DNA of 64,000 nt from Maridesulfovibrio ferrireducens (GCF_900101105.1 NZ_FNGA01000003.1:372001-436000); one strand, 5' to 3'; positions 7,396 to 17,969 are shown, counted from the first letter of the stretch. Translations and numbers: made by a program. The notes: generated from the sequence alone by a model not told the origin.

Positions 7396-7839
7396 ATGAG
7401 TCTTATTGAGCAGATTGATAAAGACTATATCGCGGCTTATAAAGCCAAAGACGATGTAAAAAAGGCTGTTTTGAGACATCTCAAGACAGCTATAAAAAAT
7501 CGCATGGTCGACGGCGGTGGCGAAGTCACCGACGAAGATGTGCTTGATCTTGTTGCAAAGCAGATTAAGCAGCGTAAGGACGCCATTGAGCAGTACGAAA
7601 GTGCTGGACGTCCTGAACTTGCCGAGAAAGAGGCTGTAGAAATTGTTGCCCTTTCAGGTTACATGCCACCCGAGCTTTCTTCCGAGGAACTCGAGGCCGC
7701 TGTAGAAAAGGCAATTGCCGAACTCGGAGCATCTTCTATCAAGGATATGGGTAAAGTGATGCAAGCCATCACGGCTGCTCATAAGGGACAGTTTGACGGA
7801 AAAGTTCTTAGCGGACTTGTTCGTTCACGTCTTTCCTGA
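7396..7839 (+). CDS. yqeY: GatB/YqeY domain protein
   Basis: A 147-residue cytoplasmic protein of the YqeY family, which resembles the C-terminal tail domain of the GatB amidotransferase subunit and is thought to bind tRNA. Conserved features are the N-terminal helical bundle (LIEQIDKDYIAAYKAKD), the KQRKDAIEQYESAGRPELA segment and the C-terminal GKVMQAITAAHKGQFDGK. Its precise role is unsettled. It starts three bases after rpsU with no clear ribosome binding site, so translation is probably coupled. The rpsU-yqeY-dnaG-rpoD neighbourhood is common in bacteria. A strong terminator follows at 7865-7909. Confidence 0.88.
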   Translation: MSLIEQIDKDYIAAYKAKDDVKKAVLRHLKTAIKNRMVDGGGEVTDEDVLDLVAKQIKQRKDAIEQYESAGRPELAEKEAVEIVALSGYMPPELSSEELEAAVEKAIAELGASSIKDMGKVMQAITAAHKGQFDGKVLSGLVRSRLS

Positions 7840-7864
7840 TCCAGATCAGCGTTAGCTAGTATTT

Positions 7865-7909
7865 AACGGCAGGCCCCGGATTCATTCCGGGGCTGTTCTG
7901 CCGTTTTTT
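7865..7909 (+). terminator. Intrinsic terminator after yqeY
   Basis: A two-tier hairpin: outer ACGGCAG/CTGCCGT and inner GCCCCGG/CCGGGGC, followed by T6. It separates rpsU-yqeY from mutS2-dnaG-rpoD. Confidence 0.9.
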
Positions 7910-7971
7910 CTGTATTGGTCCCTGAGATTTCAGGATTATGTTGATCACCTTTCAACCCCACTGGAATCCTA

Positions 7972-10272
7972 ATGGAGCCGAGATCTCTTCAATTACTTGA
8001 GTTTCCTAAGGTTCTCAAAGTACTCTCAAATTTTGCTGTGTCTTCTTCCGGAGCACAGGCATGTCTTGACCTTTCTCCAATGCGGGAAGCAGATACTATC
8101 AATTCCGTGTCCCGTTTTTTTAGACAAGGACATAATTTTTCTAAGGAAACCGGATTCAGACTCAGCATATTTCCTCCGCTTGAGGGACTTTTTGAGTTTC
8201 TGATTAAGCCTTCGAATATTCTCGATACTGATGCTCTTTTTGCTCTTGTGCAGACTCTCGGGCAGGCCCGTTTGCTTAAAGAAGCTCTTTCTATTGCTGA
8301 AAAAAGAGAATGGGATTGTATTGTTGAATTTTTAGAGGGTATAATCTGGCCTGAAAAAACTTTTTCCGGTTTGAAACGCTGTATTGATCCTGATGGACAT
8401 ATCCGTGATGAAAGTTCTCCTGAACTTTATGATGTCAGGCAGTCACTCAGAGGTCTTCACCAGCGCTGTTCAAAAAAAGTTCGAGATTACATTCACGGTG
8501 AGGACATCAGTCGTTTCATGCAGGACGATTTCATGACTATCTCATCTGATCGTTATGTTCTGCCGCTCAAATCAAATTTCAAAGGCCGGTTGCAGGGAAT
8601 TATTCACAGTTATTCAAATACTGGTGAAACCTGTTATTTCGAGCCGCTGTTTCTGGTGGAACTTAACAACACCATGCAGGAGCTTAAGCAGAAGGAAAGA
8701 CTGGAAGAGCTTAAGGTTTTGACTTATCTCACAGGGCTTGTCCGCGCTGAACATGTAGAATGTGAAGCGGCATACGGTTTTCTTGTCGATTACGATGTGC
8801 TTCAAGCAAAAATCAGTTTTGCTGAGTCTCTCGGCGCTGTTGCTGTTGATGTTGAAGCCGGTGCCGGATTTAATTTTAAGGGAGCTCGCCATCCTCTGCT
8901 GGTTGCAGCTGATATGGGTGTGCATCCTTTAAATATTGAACTTCCCTCTGAGCAGCGTGTGCTTATTCTCAGTGGTGGTAATGCAGGTGGTAAAACAGTC
9001 TGTCTTAAAACCGTGGGACTTCTTGCAGTCATGGCGTTCAGCGGAATTCCTGTCACTGTTGATAAGGGTTCAATACTTCCGCTTTTTAAAAATATTTTTG
9101 TTAGTATTGGTGATGAACAGTCTCTTGAGGAAAATGTAAGTACATTTTCGGCGCAAATTCAGTCTATCAGTAGAATTTGGGACTCAATGGATTCATCGAC
9201 ACTTTTTATTCTTGATGAGTTTGGGTCCGGTACAGACCCTGCTCAGGGTGCTGCTCTTGCTCAGGCTGTTATTGACGGTTTGCTCGAGAATAAAGTTACT
9301 TGTTTCGCTGCAACTCATTTTCCTGCGCTTAAAACTTATGCCCTTGTAACCGAGGGAGTAAGAGCCGCGAGTGTTCTTTTTGATCCGGGCACTAAAAAAC
9401 CTTTGTTCAGAATTGCGTATGATCAGGTCGGTGCATCCATTGCACTTGATGTTGCGCGTGAGCATGGTTTCCCTGAGTGTTTGATTACTAAGGCGGAACA
9501 ATATCTGCTTATGGAAGGTTCAGAGACCGGTTCGGTTATGTCTCGCTTAAATGAACTTGCTGTCAGCCGTGAGTTGGAACTCGAGGAACTGGACAGGGAA
9601 CGTGAAAAACTTCGTATTAAGCGTGCAAAGCTTGAAGAAAGGTTCGAAAAAGAACGTGTTGCCGTTTTAAACGATGTTAAAGCTCAAGCTCAGGCTGTTT
9701 TAAAAGAGTGGCAGGACGGGAAAATAGGACGCAAAGTAGCTCTGAAAAAACTCGCTGATGCCCGCGGAAAAATCGGCGGTGACAGCAAGCCTAAAGTCGA
9801 AGCTAAGGCTTTTTCATATGATGATATCGAAGTTGGTACAGATATTTTAAATATCAATTGGGACCGCAAGGGTATTGTTCTTGAAAAAGATGACCGAAAG
9901 AAAAGGGTGAAGGTTGATATGGACGGTGTCGCAATGTGGATGCCTGCTGATCAACTCGGACCTGTAAAAAAAGACGGGCAGACATTCCGTCCTCAGATAT
10001 CTCCGGTTGAAGCTTCTTCGCATGGAGATATGGCTCTTAAGGTTGACCTACGTGGAAAACGTGCTGATATAGCAATAAGCGAACTTGGTAAATTTTTTGA
10101 TCAGGCGTTACTGCGCGGAGCAACAACTATTGAAGTTGTTCACGGGCGTGGAACAGGGGCTTTAAGACGCGAAGTTCATATTTTTCTGGATAATAATCCG
10201 ACGGTTGCAAGTTATGCTCTCGCTCCTGAGGATCAGGGCGGGGACGGTATGACTTTGGTCGAATTGGTTTAG
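7972..10272 (+). CDS. mutS2: MutS2 family ATPase/Smr endonuclease
   Basis: A 766-residue protein lacking the mismatch-recognition domain of MutS1. From the N-terminus it has MutS core and lever segments (to about 300), an ABC-type ATPase with Walker A SGGNAGGKT near residue 334 and Walker B TLFILDEFGSGTDP, a charged coiled coil (about 520-590), a KOW-like segment, and a C-terminal Smr domain with VDLRGKR near 690 and HGRGTG near 724. Family roles proposed are suppression of homologous recombination and, in Gram-positives, rescue of collided ribosomes. The Smr nuclease motifs are intact. It precedes dnaG by 70 bases in the same direction. Confidence 0.92.
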   Translation: MEPRSLQLLEFPKVLKVLSNFAVSSSGAQACLDLSPMREADTINSVSRFFRQGHNFSKETGFRLSIFPPLEGLFEFLIKPSNILDTDALFALVQTLGQARLLKEALSIAEKREWDCIVEFLEGIIWPEKTFSGLKRCIDPDGHIRDESSPELYDVRQSLRGLHQRCSKKVRDYIHGEDISRFMQDDFMTISSDRYVLPLKSNFKGRLQGIIHSYSNTGETCYFEPLFLVELNNTMQELKQKERLEELKVLTYLTGLVRAEHVECEAAYGFLVDYDVLQAKISFAESLGAVAVDVEAGAGFNFKGARHPLLVAADMGVHPLNIELPSEQRVLILSGGNAGGKTVCLKTVGLLAVMAFSGIPVTVDKGSILPLFKNIFVSIGDEQSLEENVSTFSAQIQSISRIWDSMDSSTLFILDEFGSGTDPAQGAALAQAVIDGLLENKVTCFAATHFPALKTYALVTEGVRAASVLFDPGTKKPLFRIAYDQVGASIALDVAREHGFPECLITKAEQYLLMEGSETGSVMSRLNELAVSRELELEELDREREKLRIKRAKLEERFEKERVAVLNDVKAQAQAVLKEWQDGKIGRKVALKKLADARGKIGGDSKPKVEAKAFSYDDIEVGTDILNINWDRKGIVLEKDDRKKRVKVDMDGVAMWMPADQLGPVKKDGQTFRPQISPVEASSHGDMALKVDLRGKRADIAISELGKFFDQALLRGATTIEVVHGRGTGALRREVHIFLDNNPTVASYALAPEDQGGDGMTLVELV

Positions 10273-10342
10273 TGCAAAACCTTTCCTGCCATGCTATGCA
10301 AATTTTGGAAAAGTTTTTTTTATTGGCAAGCGGAGGCTTTTT

Positions 10343-12073
10343 TTGGACAGAAGAGCAATTGAAGCTATCAAGGAACGCCTAGACATAGTTGATATTATTA
10401 GACGGTATGTAGAGCTGAAACCTGTTTCCGGTAGATGGATGGGATTGTGCCCGTTCCATCAAGAAAAATCTCCTTCTATGAGTGTTAATAGTGAAGAAGG
10501 TTTTTTTTATTGTTTCGGATGTCAGGCTTCGGGCGATATTTTTGATTTTTATGCCAATATCAACGGGCTTGAATTTAAGGATGCTCTGGAGCAGTTAGCT
10601 GCTGAAGCCGGAGTGGAACTTACCCCTGGAAAAGTAGACCCCGGAGCAGCTCAAAGGAGCTCTGAAAAGAAAACATTTCTCGAGATGCATGAGAAAGCCG
10701 CAGAATATTATTCCCGGCTTCTTAAACTTCCCGAAGGACGTACTGCAAGGGACTACCTCAAAAAAAGAGGAGTTGAGTCCGCTACTATCGAAAGTTTCGG
10801 TCTTGGTTGCAGTTCCGAAGATTGGCAGGGGCTTGAGAAATTCCTGGTTTCAAATGGTTATTCCGCCGAGCAGGGAGTGCGGGCAGGCTTGCTTTCCCAA
10901 AATGCTAAGGGCCGTACCTATGATAGATTTCGCGGGAGATTAATATTTCCTATTAAAAATTTATCGGGCCGGGTTATTGCTTTTGGCGGAAGAATAATTA
11001 TTGATGGAGAACCAAAGTATTTAAACAGCAGTGATACTCCCATTTATAAAAAGGGAGAGCACCTGTATGGACTTTCTCAGGCAAGGACATCAATAGCCCG
11101 GATTAAGCAGGCTCTTCTGACTGAAGGGTATATGGATGTTATTTCCCTGCATCAATTTGGTTATGCAAATTCTTGCGGAGTACTGGGAACAGCTTTAACT
11201 CCTGAACAAGTCAAAAGACTTTCAGGGTTTTGTTCAAAAGTGAATTTAGTTTTTGATGGAGACAGCGCCGGGTTTAAAGCAGCTCTTCGCAGTGCAGAAA
11301 TGATTTTAACACAGGGTGTTTCCTGTGGAGTTATAGTACTTCCCGACGGGGAGGACGTAGATAGTCTCCTTCAGACTCGCGGGGCTGAAGGTTTTCAGGT
11401 TTTTCTGGATGAAGCTAGAGAAGGGTTGGACTTTTGTCTTGCTACTCTCAAAGCGGGGTATTCTCCCCGTGAAATTATGGACTGGGCACAGGGTTTTCTT
11501 AAGAACATGTCCAGTGCTTCACTTAAAGCTTTTTATATTCCTAAGGTCGCAACCGGCCTCGGGGTAGCTGAAGCAGAATTAAGATCAGCTTTTTCCGGTG
11601 TTTTGGGTAAATCTTCGACTCCTGTCGTCCGAAAAAGAGAGCCACGTGCTGCTGTTTCGGTCGGAGGACAGGAAAAAGATGATAAATATTTCTTGAGGTA
11701 TGCCGTACAGCATCCTGAACATGTCGTGGAACTCTCTGAAAGGGGAGTTGCGCAAGTCCTGACCTCGCACTGGGGCAAAAAACTGTGGTCAATACTGACG
11801 GCTCACAGCGGGCAGGACATAATTCCGCTTCTAGATGACTCAGAAAAAAAATTCTGGGCATGCTGTAGAATGGAAGAACCATTCGTCGGCGAAGATCTAG
11901 AAGAAGAATGGCGACATGTTTGTAAGGTTATTGCCAGGCGGCGGTATGAATTGGGCAGAAAACAGCTCACAGACGCTTTGCGCCGCGCTCAGGCGGAAGG
12001 CGACTCAGACCGTGTTAATGCATACCTCAAAGTTCTGAACGACTCTGTATGGAGGGATGATGAGCAACATTAA
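10343..12073 (+). CDS. dnaG: DNA primase
   Basis: A 576-residue primase synthesising RNA primers at the replication fork. The N-terminal CHC2 zinc finger is intact (Cys36, His39, Cys57, Cys60). The RNA polymerase core follows with the Toprim glutamate in [16 protein letters not shown] and the acidic pair in LVFDGDSAG. The C-terminal helicase-interaction domain is present but diverged. The start codon is TTG at 10343, with CGGAGG six to seven bases upstream. The end overlaps the start of rpoD by 14-17 bases, so the two are translationally coupled in the classical dnaG-rpoD order. Confidence 0.95.
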   Translation: MDRRAIEAIKERLDIVDIIRRYVELKPVSGRWMGLCPFHQEKSPSMSVNSEEGFFYCFGCQASGDIFDFYANINGLEFKDALEQLAAEAGVELTPGKVDPGAAQRSSEKKTFLEMHEKAAEYYSRLLKLPEGRTARDYLKKRGVESATIESFGLGCSSEDWQGLEKFLVSNGYSAEQGVRAGLLSQNAKGRTYDRFRGRLIFPIKNLSGRVIAFGGRIIIDGEPKYLNSSDTPIYKKGEHLYGLSQARTSIARIKQALLTEGYMDVISLHQFGYANSCGVLGTALTPEQVKRLSGFCSKVNLVFDGDSAGFKAALRSAEMILTQGVSCGVIVLPDGEDVDSLLQTRGAEGFQVFLDEAREGLDFCLATLKAGYSPREIMDWAQGFLKNMSSASLKAFYIPKVATGLGVAEAELRSAFSGVLGKSSTPVVRKREPRAAVSVGGQEKDDKYFLRYAVQHPEHVVELSERGVAQVLTSHWGKKLWSILTAHSGQDIIPLLDDSEKKFWACCRMEEPFVGEDLEEEWRHVCKVIARRRYELGRKQLTDALRRAQAEGDSDRVNAYLKVLNDSVWRDDEQH

Positions 12074-13817
12074 AGATATTCAGGCGATTAAGGTTCTAAT
12101 TTCAGAAGGTAAGAAACAAGGTTTTCTTACTTTTGAACAGCTTAGCAAGGCTTTGCCTGCCGAGTTTAACCAAACTAAGCAGCTTGAAGATGTAATTAAG
12201 ATTTTTGATCAACTCAATATTGCCATTGTTAATACTGAAGAAGACGGTAAAAAATTAACGGATGACGATGTCGAGACTGAGAGTGAGATTAATCTTACTG
12301 AAAGTGCTGAAGATGCAATTGATTACGTTTCCCGCAGTACTGACCCTGTCCGTATGTATTTACGTGAGATGGGCGCTGTTGGTTTGCTTGATCGTGAAGG
12401 CGAAGTTGTTATCGCCAAAAAGATTGAAAACGGCGAAATGGAAGTTCTTTATGCTCTGGTTGAAATTCCAGTTGCAATTGAAGAACTTATCAGTGTCGGT
12501 GAACATCTCGATGAATCCCGTATCAAGCTGAAAGATGTTGTAAAAACCATCGAGGAAGATGATCCTAGCGAAGACGAGATGAATCAGCGTCAGCGCGTTA
12601 TTTTCCTGCTTGATGAAGTTAAAAAGATTTATAAGAAAAAGAAAAAAATATACGAAAAACTTGATTATTGCGCACAGCTCGATCGCAGGGTTTTCGGCGT
12701 GCAAAATGAAATCATGATTTATAAGCAGGAAGTTGTCGACCGCCTGCGTGACATTAAAATCGAAAAGACTTTGATCGATCAGATTATTGAGACTGTCGGT
12801 GACTATGTCAGACAGATGCATAACTGTCAGCGCGACCTTTCAGCATATATCCTTTCTACTGGTAAAACTCAGCAGGAAGTCAAAGATCTTTTCAAAAAGA
12901 TTGATGACAGAGAAATCAATCCTGTTGCTGCTGCCGATGAATTGAATCTGACCGTGGATGAATTGTTTTCCTTTAAGGAAATGATTTTAGGTAAGATGGA
13001 AATTCTGGTTCGTCTGCAAGATAAATGTTGTCATAATGTTTATGATCTTGAAGAAGTTCTCTGGCGTATCAAGCACGGTAACAGATCTGCAATGCAGGCT
13101 AAGCAGGAGCTCATCAGAGCTAACCTTAGACTGGTTGTTTCTATTGCCAAGAAATACACCAACCGCGGTTTGCAGTTCCTTGATCTTATTCAGGAAGGTA
13201 ACATCGGTCTGATGAAGGCCGTTGATAAGTTTGAATATCAGCGCGGATACAAGTTCTCAACATATGCAACATGGTGGATCAGACAGGCTATTACCCGCGC
13301 TATTGCGGATCAGGCCCGTACTATCCGTATTCCTGTTCATATGATTGAAACTATTAATAAGCTGATCAGAACTTCCCGCTATCTCGTTCAGGAACTCGGA
13401 CGTGACCCTGCGCCAGAAGAAATTGCTGAACGTATGGATTATCCGCTCGAAAAAGTTAAAAAAGTTCTTAAGATCGCCAAAGAGCCAATATCTCTTGAAA
13501 CACCTATCGGTGATGAAGAAGATTCCAGTCTCGGTGATTTTATTGAAGATAAAAAAGCAACTGCTCCCGCTGAAGAAGTCGTTAGTACTAAACTCGGTGA
13601 GCAGATAGCAACGGTTCTTTCTGATCTTACTCCCCGCGAAGAGCAGGTTCTTCGCAAAAGATTCGGTATCGGAGAAAAATCTGACCACACTCTTGAAGAG
13701 GTCGGTAAGCTTTTCAACGTTACTCGTGAGCGTATTCGTCAGATTGAAGCCAAGGCTCTTAGAAAGCTTAGGCATCCTGTCCGCAGTGCACTTCTTCGTT
13801 CATATTACGAAAATTAG
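12060..13817 (+). CDS. rpoD: RNA polymerase primary sigma factor
   Basis: A sigma-70 factor of 585 residues. Region 1.1 is present at the N-terminus, [11 protein letters not shown] marks region 1.2 near residue 98, then comes a long non-conserved insert rich in lysine and glutamate. Region 2 ([20 protein letters not shown], then [19 protein letters not shown]) recognises the -10 element, and region 4 near the end ([19 protein letters not shown]) the -35. Two tandem ATGs occur at 12057 and 12060; I chose the second because GGAGGG ends immediately before the first, leaving no spacer. It is the last gene of the unit and ends at a strong terminator. Confidence 0.96.
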   Translation: MSNIKDIQAIKVLISEGKKQGFLTFEQLSKALPAEFNQTKQLEDVIKIFDQLNIAIVNTEEDGKKLTDDDVETESEINLTESAEDAIDYVSRSTDPVRMYLREMGAVGLLDREGEVVIAKKIENGEMEVLYALVEIPVAIEELISVGEHLDESRIKLKDVVKTIEEDDPSEDEMNQRQRVIFLLDEVKKIYKKKKKIYEKLDYCAQLDRRVFGVQNEIMIYKQEVVDRLRDIKIEKTLIDQIIETVGDYVRQMHNCQRDLSAYILSTGKTQQEVKDLFKKIDDREINPVAAADELNLTVDELFSFKEMILGKMEILVRLQDKCCHNVYDLEEVLWRIKHGNRSAMQAKQELIRANLRLVVSIAKKYTNRGLQFLDLIQEGNIGLMKAVDKFEYQRGYKFSTYATWWIRQAITRAIADQARTIRIPVHMIETINKLIRTSRYLVQELGRDPAPEEIAERMDYPLEKVKKVLKIAKEPISLETPIGDEEDSSLGDFIEDKKATAPAEEVVSTKLGEQIATVLSDLTPREEQVLRKRFGIGEKSDHTLEEVGKLFNVTRERIRQIEAKALRKLRHPVRSALLRSYYEN

Positions 13818-13824
13818 TCTTTTA

Positions 13825-13858
13825 GGCGGCACGGAATCACTTCCGTGCCGCCTTTTTT
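13825..13858 (+). terminator. Intrinsic terminator after rpoD
   Basis: GGCGGCACGGAA and its complement form a near-perfect 12-bp GC-rich stem with a short loop and a following T6. It ends the mutS2-dnaG-rpoD unit. Confidence 0.92.
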
Positions 13859-13967
13859 GTATGATATAGAAATAGCAACGCTTCTCCTTAAACGTGATAG
13901 GCGCGGTGTTTTTCTATATTTAAAAATTGATCACCCTTAACTAACACAAATGTGAGGATGAAATTTA

Positions 13968-14918
13968 ATGGATAATTCTACTGTAGTATTCCTGATACCT
14001 GTTTTCGCCATGATTTTAGATTACTATCTCGGAGATCCAAGCTGGTTTCCACATCCCGTACGCTATCTGGGTATGGCTCTTGACTGGTATGACAAATGGG
14101 TCAGATCGCTTACACTCTCTCCTAAAATTATGGGAGGAGTCGGAGTTGTCGGATTCTGCTTAGTAATATTCAGCGTGTTAAAAATCTTTCTCGCAATTCC
14201 GTTTATAGGTGTGATTATTGCCCTTTATCTTGCGTATGCAGGACTTGCTCTTGGTGGACTTCTTTCTGAATGCCGCAAAGGGGCAACTCTTCTTGATCAG
14301 GGAAATATTGAAGCAGCGCGGAAAGCTATTTCCCAGCTTGTCAGCCGTGATGTTTCTAATCTTGATGAGGCTGGCCTTCGCAAGGCTCTCGCTGAAACAA
14401 CCAGTGAAAACCTGAATGACGGTTTCGTTGCTCCGTTTTTCTATCTGGTAGTGACCGGTCCTGCCGGAATGTGGGTGTATAAGACTGTGAGCACTATGGA
14501 TTCAATGTGGGGATATAAAAATGAGCAGTATAAAGAATTCGGATATTACGCAGCAAAAGCTGATGATGTTCTGGCTTTTATTCCTGCTCGTATTACCGCA
14601 TTTATGATGCTTGCCGCAGGGCGTTTTCTTAAGCTTGACTGGGAACGCACCTATGAAAATCTGATTGAAGATGCAGGCAAAAGTGAAAGTCCTAATGCTG
14701 GTTGGCCTATGGCCGCTGCCGCATGGCTTCTCGGCGCTCAGATGGGCGGCAAGGCTGTTTATTTCGGTGAAGAAAAAGAAAAGCCTGTTATGGGGCCTGT
14801 CGGTGAATGGACTTCTCTGAAACTTAAAAAACTTGGAACACTCATGCTCTTTAGCGGAATCCTGAGTGCTATTCTTTTAAATACGTATTTCCTCCTAGTC
14901 TGGCTTTCAGAAATGTAG
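13968..14918 (+). CDS. cbiB: Adenosylcobinamide-phosphate synthase
   Basis: A 316-residue inner-membrane protein of the CbiB/CobD family, which attaches aminopropanol phosphate to adenosylcobyric acid in late cobalamin synthesis. The N-terminal DYYLGDPSWFPHPVRYLG block is the family hallmark; SQLVSRDVSNLD, AETTSENLNDGFVAPFFYLV and YYAAKADDVLAFIPARI are further conserved loops. Several hydrophobic segments are visible. The start has GAGGATG upstream. It stands alone between two terminators, with no other cobalamin genes in the window and no B12 riboswitch seen in the 150-base spacer upstream. CobD is the alternative name in some organisms. Confidence 0.93.
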   Translation: MDNSTVVFLIPVFAMILDYYLGDPSWFPHPVRYLGMALDWYDKWVRSLTLSPKIMGGVGVVGFCLVIFSVLKIFLAIPFIGVIIALYLAYAGLALGGLLSECRKGATLLDQGNIEAARKAISQLVSRDVSNLDEAGLRKALAETTSENLNDGFVAPFFYLVVTGPAGMWVYKTVSTMDSMWGYKNEQYKEFGYYAAKADDVLAFIPARITAFMMLAAGRFLKLDWERTYENLIEDAGKSESPNAGWPMAAAAWLLGAQMGGKAVYFGEEKEKPVMGPVGEWTSLKLKKLGTLMLFSGILSAILLNTYFLLVWLSEM

Positions 14919-14942
14919 GAATTTAATTCAGCCCGTTTTGTA

Positions 14943-14973
14943 AAAGGAGGTCGTTTACGGCCTCCTTTTTTTT
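14943..14973 (+). terminator. Intrinsic terminator after cbiB
   Basis: AAAGGAGG and CCTCCTTT flank a short self-complementary centre and are followed by a T run (GCCTCCTTTTTTTT). It lies 24 bases after the cbiB stop. Confidence 0.88.
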
Positions 14974-15070
14974 GGTAAACAGCTTTAAACGTTACCTTAA
15001 AAAAAACTGTTCAAAAACGGGCAATAACGGTACTTCCTCAGTAGAAAAAAATATTTACGGAGCGTTTTTT

Positions 15071-17038
15071 ATGTCTGAGAATTCAAGCCGGAACAGAGTT
15101 ATCGTTATTCTGCTTTCATTGTCGATTCTATTGTTTGTGTCTGCTGTCTGGTTTGCTGTGGATAGTTCGTTGGCAAAGACGGAGAATTCCTATCTGACAG
15201 CCCATTCAAAGGGCAAATGGATCAGACTTGATGTTCCGTTTCGATTGAATGCGCGGAATAATGGTTCGGAAATGACGCTGTTTCGAACTTCATTTGATTT
15301 ATCAGAAAGTAAAAGTGCAAAGCTTCATTTTAAAGCTTTTCGCAGTGCCGGCGTTTGGCTTGATGGTAATCCGTTGCTTAAATCTGATGGTGATTTAAGT
15401 AACTGGCGTGAAGAAGTCTCTTTAGATCTGCCTCAACTCAGTTCAGGAACCCATCAATTAAAAATTGCAGTTGTTAATGAGAATGCCCATCCGGCACTTT
15501 TGGCATGGTCTGACGAATTAGGCCTTTCAACAGGAGAAGGGTGGGAAGCAAGTAGGGATAATTATGTCTGGAATCCTGTTTTAGATGCCGGAAAATCCGG
15601 GTCGGTTTTTATCAGTAATAAATTTAAAAGGAGTGATAAAGCTCTTCTGCAATCACTTCCTTACATGCTCATCCTGTTTATCTTCACAGCAGTTTTGGTG
15701 TGGATGCGCGATCATAAAAAACTTTCACCTCAGCTGAATCAAGCGAGCATAAGTCCTGAATTGTTCAGATTTGTTCTGATCTTTTTGTGGGTAGTGATGG
15801 CATTGAATAATTTTCATAAATTGCCGCTTAAGCTAGGCATGGATTCAACTGGTCACTACACCTACATTCAATACATTGCAGATAATCTAAGATTACCCAG
15901 CCCGGTAGAAGGTTGGCAGATGTTCCAGCCTCCTCTTTATTATATAATTTCAGCCGCTGCATATAAGGTTTTGTCCGCGCTTATGGGGATTGAATCCGCG
16001 TTGTACTGGCTCCGGCTTATTCCGTTGGCTTGCGGCGCGGCAATGATCGAAATCTGCTATAGAAGTGCAAAGCTGGTTTTTGGCAAAAATAAAACTTTGC
16101 AGATCATCGCGACATTGCTCGGCGGTTTTATGCCTATGAATTTTGTGATGTCGCAATTCTGGTCAAACGAGCCTCTGGCCGCAGTCTTTTCGGGGCTTAC
16201 AATCCTGATGGTCTTGACCCTAATTATTAAGCAGGAAAGTCGAAACTTAAAATCTTACGCATATCTAGGCCTTTTCATGGGATTGGCTATTCTCAGTAAA
16301 GCTACAGCCTGTCTGCTCATACCGCTTAGTGTCTTTTTTGTACTGTTCGCGATATTGTCATCCAGAAAAGATTCAAGTGTCAGCCCGTTAGTTACGTTTG
16401 CCGGTATAGGGCTGTCTGCTGTGATTACAGCCGTTGTCGGAGGCTGGTACTACTTTTACAACTGGTATGCGTATGGCAAGCCCTTTATAGGCGGCTGGGA
16501 CGCTATGCGGGAGATTGTATGGTGGCAGGATCACGGCTATCGTATTTGGGAGCACTTTGTGACTTTCGGTAGTTCGCTCTTACGTCCCGTTTATTCGACT
16601 ACCAACGGTATATGGGACGGTCTTTATGCAACGTTATGGCTTGATGGAAATTTAAGCGGGGTTAGTAAGTTTGCCAGTAGACCGCCGTGGAATGATGATT
16701 TGATGGTGGCATCTGCGCTCTTGGCTTTAATTCCATCGATATGGATTCTAATCGGAATCGCCAGAACATTCTTTACACCCGTAAAATCTGTTTTGAATGG
16801 CAGAATGTTTCTTGTGGGATGTCTGGTCGTATATTTCACAGCAGTGACTTACCTTTACTTGAATCTTCCAATCTACAGCACAGCCAAGGCCAGCTATACA
16901 CTTGGACTTTTGCCATGCTTCGGAATTCTGGCAACAGTGGGCGCAGAGCCGTTTTTGAAAAATAAAATTATGAAAGCGGTAACGTGCGGATTTTTGGCAG
17001 TGTGGGCAAGTACTGTCTATATAACATACTTTGTTTAA
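15071..17038 (+). CDS. GT-C type membrane glycosyltransferase (ArnT/GT39-like)
   Basis: About 655 residues with an N-terminal membrane anchor, a lumenal-type beta-rich domain (about 40-190) and then ten or so membrane spans. After the second span GMDSTGHYTYIQYIADN carries an aspartate in the first periplasmic loop, the position of the catalytic acid in polyprenyl-phosphate-dependent GT-C enzymes, followed by WQMFQPPLYYIISA, which matches the family PPLYY motif. It probably transfers a sugar from a lipid carrier to an envelope glycan or protein; donor and acceptor are unknown. The reading frame is open further upstream to a TTG inside the cbiB terminator, so the ATG at 15071 with GGAG nine bases before was chosen. 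Confidence 0.7.
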   Translation: MSENSSRNRVIVILLSLSILLFVSAVWFAVDSSLAKTENSYLTAHSKGKWIRLDVPFRLNARNNGSEMTLFRTSFDLSESKSAKLHFKAFRSAGVWLDGNPLLKSDGDLSNWREEVSLDLPQLSSGTHQLKIAVVNENAHPALLAWSDELGLSTGEGWEASRDNYVWNPVLDAGKSGSVFISNKFKRSDKALLQSLPYMLILFIFTAVLVWMRDHKKLSPQLNQASISPELFRFVLIFLWVVMALNNFHKLPLKLGMDSTGHYTYIQYIADNLRLPSPVEGWQMFQPPLYYIISAAAYKVLSALMGIESALYWLRLIPLACGAAMIEICYRSAKLVFGKNKTLQIIATLLGGFMPMNFVMSQFWSNEPLAAVFSGLTILMVLTLIIKQESRNLKSYAYLGLFMGLAILSKATACLLIPLSVFFVLFAILSSRKDSSVSPLVTFAGIGLSAVITAVVGGWYYFYNWYAYGKPFIGGWDAMREIVWWQDHGYRIWEHFVTFGSSLLRPVYSTTNGIWDGLYATLWLDGNLSGVSKFASRPPWNDDLMVASALLALIPSIWILIGIARTFFTPVKSVLNGRMFLVGCLVVYFTAVTYLYLNLPIYSTAKASYTLGLLPCFGILATVGAEPFLKNKIMKAVTCGFLAVWASTVYITYFV

Positions 17039-17068
17039 AAGATTATTTTATTTCTTACATATAAAAAA

Positions 17069-17157
17069 ACTCCCCGTTTACCCAACTAAAAGTTTTGGGG
17101 AAAGGGGGAGTCCAAAGGGGGAAAACACTTTTTTCAAAAAGGGTTTTCCCCCTTTGG
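17069..17157. terminator. Double hairpin between convergent genes
   Basis: Two adjacent inverted repeats: ACTCCCC (17069-17075) with GGGGGAGT (17104-17111), and 15-bp perfect arms CCAAAGGGGGAAAAC (17112-17126) with its complement (17143-17157). It lies between the ends of the convergent glycosyltransferase and proC genes and probably terminates both, with A/T runs on both sides. Confidence 0.75.
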
Positions 17158-17164
17158 TCTTAAA

Positions 17165-17968
17165 CTATTTTTTGCCGAGTTCTATGCTGCGTTCATAGCT
17201 TTTGCGGACTGCGTCTATGATATTAGCGCGGGTGGCGGTGCGATCCAAGTGAACCAATGCTTGAACGGTTGTTCCTCCGGGGGAGGTTACCATTTCGCGC
17301 AACTGGCTGACGTGTTGCTTGCTTTCCTGCGCAAGTTTCGTAGAGCCTTCAAAGAGTTTCCCCACCATTGCGGTAGCCTGTTCTCTGGGAAGTCCGAGTT
17401 CTACGGCGGATTCGATCATCGCTTCCATAAAATAGAAGATATAAGCGGGGCCGGAACCTATGACGCCTGTGAAAGAATCAAACTGGTTTTCGGTAAGTAC
17501 GTATACATCGCCGAGCGGTTTGAACATTTCACGCGCAAAAGAAGCCTGGTCCTTGTTGATGTGTGAATCATCAAGACACACAGCGAATACTCCGGCATTA
17601 ACCAGAGCAGGTGTGTTAGGCATAACCCTAACAACAGGGCACCTGTTTTCGCTGGAATCTTTAAGTGTGGTCACTGTCAGTCCTGCTGCTATTGAAACAA
17701 TGCATTTGGACTCATCAAGTTCGGGCGCAATTTCTTCGAGAACTGCGACAGCGTGCTGCGGTTTGACGCACAGCACAATAAAGTCGGATTCTTTGGCAAG
17801 GTCGCGGGCAGTATCGGTCTGAATCAGACCGGTTTCTTCCGCAAGAAGGCCAAGCGCCGTTTTATTCAAATCAAAGCCAAGTAGATTGATATTTTTATCT
17901 CCCGCCATGCCTTTGATGATGGCGGCCCCCATATTGCCAGTGCCTATGAATCCGACTTTTTTAGTCAT
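17165..17968 (-). CDS. proC: Pyrroline-5-carboxylate reductase
   Basis: A 267-residue NAD(P)H-dependent enzyme performing the last step of proline synthesis. The Rossmann loop VGFIGTGNMGAAIIKG lies at the N-terminus, VVRVMPNTPALVNAG and GSGPAYIFYFMEAMIESAV are the conserved substrate/dimer motifs, and MVTSPGGTTVQAL is the C-terminal signature. It starts one base after ndk, indicating coupling. It is the last gene of a minus-strand run that also includes the ABC importer genes. No other proline biosynthesis gene is in the window. Confidence 0.95.
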   Translation of the reverse strand: MTKKVGFIGTGNMGAAIIKGMAGDKNINLLGFDLNKTALGLLAEETGLIQTDTARDLAKESDFIVLCVKPQHAVAVLEEIAPELDESKCIVSIAAGLTVTTLKDSSENRCPVVRVMPNTPALVNAGVFAVCLDDSHINKDQASFAREMFKPLGDVYVLTENQFDSFTGVIGSGPAYIFYFMEAMIESAVELGLPREQATAMVGKLFEGSTKLAQESKQHVSQLREMVTSPGGTTVQALVHLDRTATRANIIDAVRKSYERSIELGKK

Positions 17969-17969
17969 G

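Noticed and set aside
13257-13775. 172-residue open frame antisense to rpoD
   Set aside because: Covers the most conserved part of rpoD; no start signal or family resemblance.
14972-15070. Longer version of the membrane glycosyltransferase starting at TTG 14972
   Set aside because: The start lies inside the cbiB terminator and has no ribosome binding site; ATG 15071 has both a site and a normal membrane anchor.
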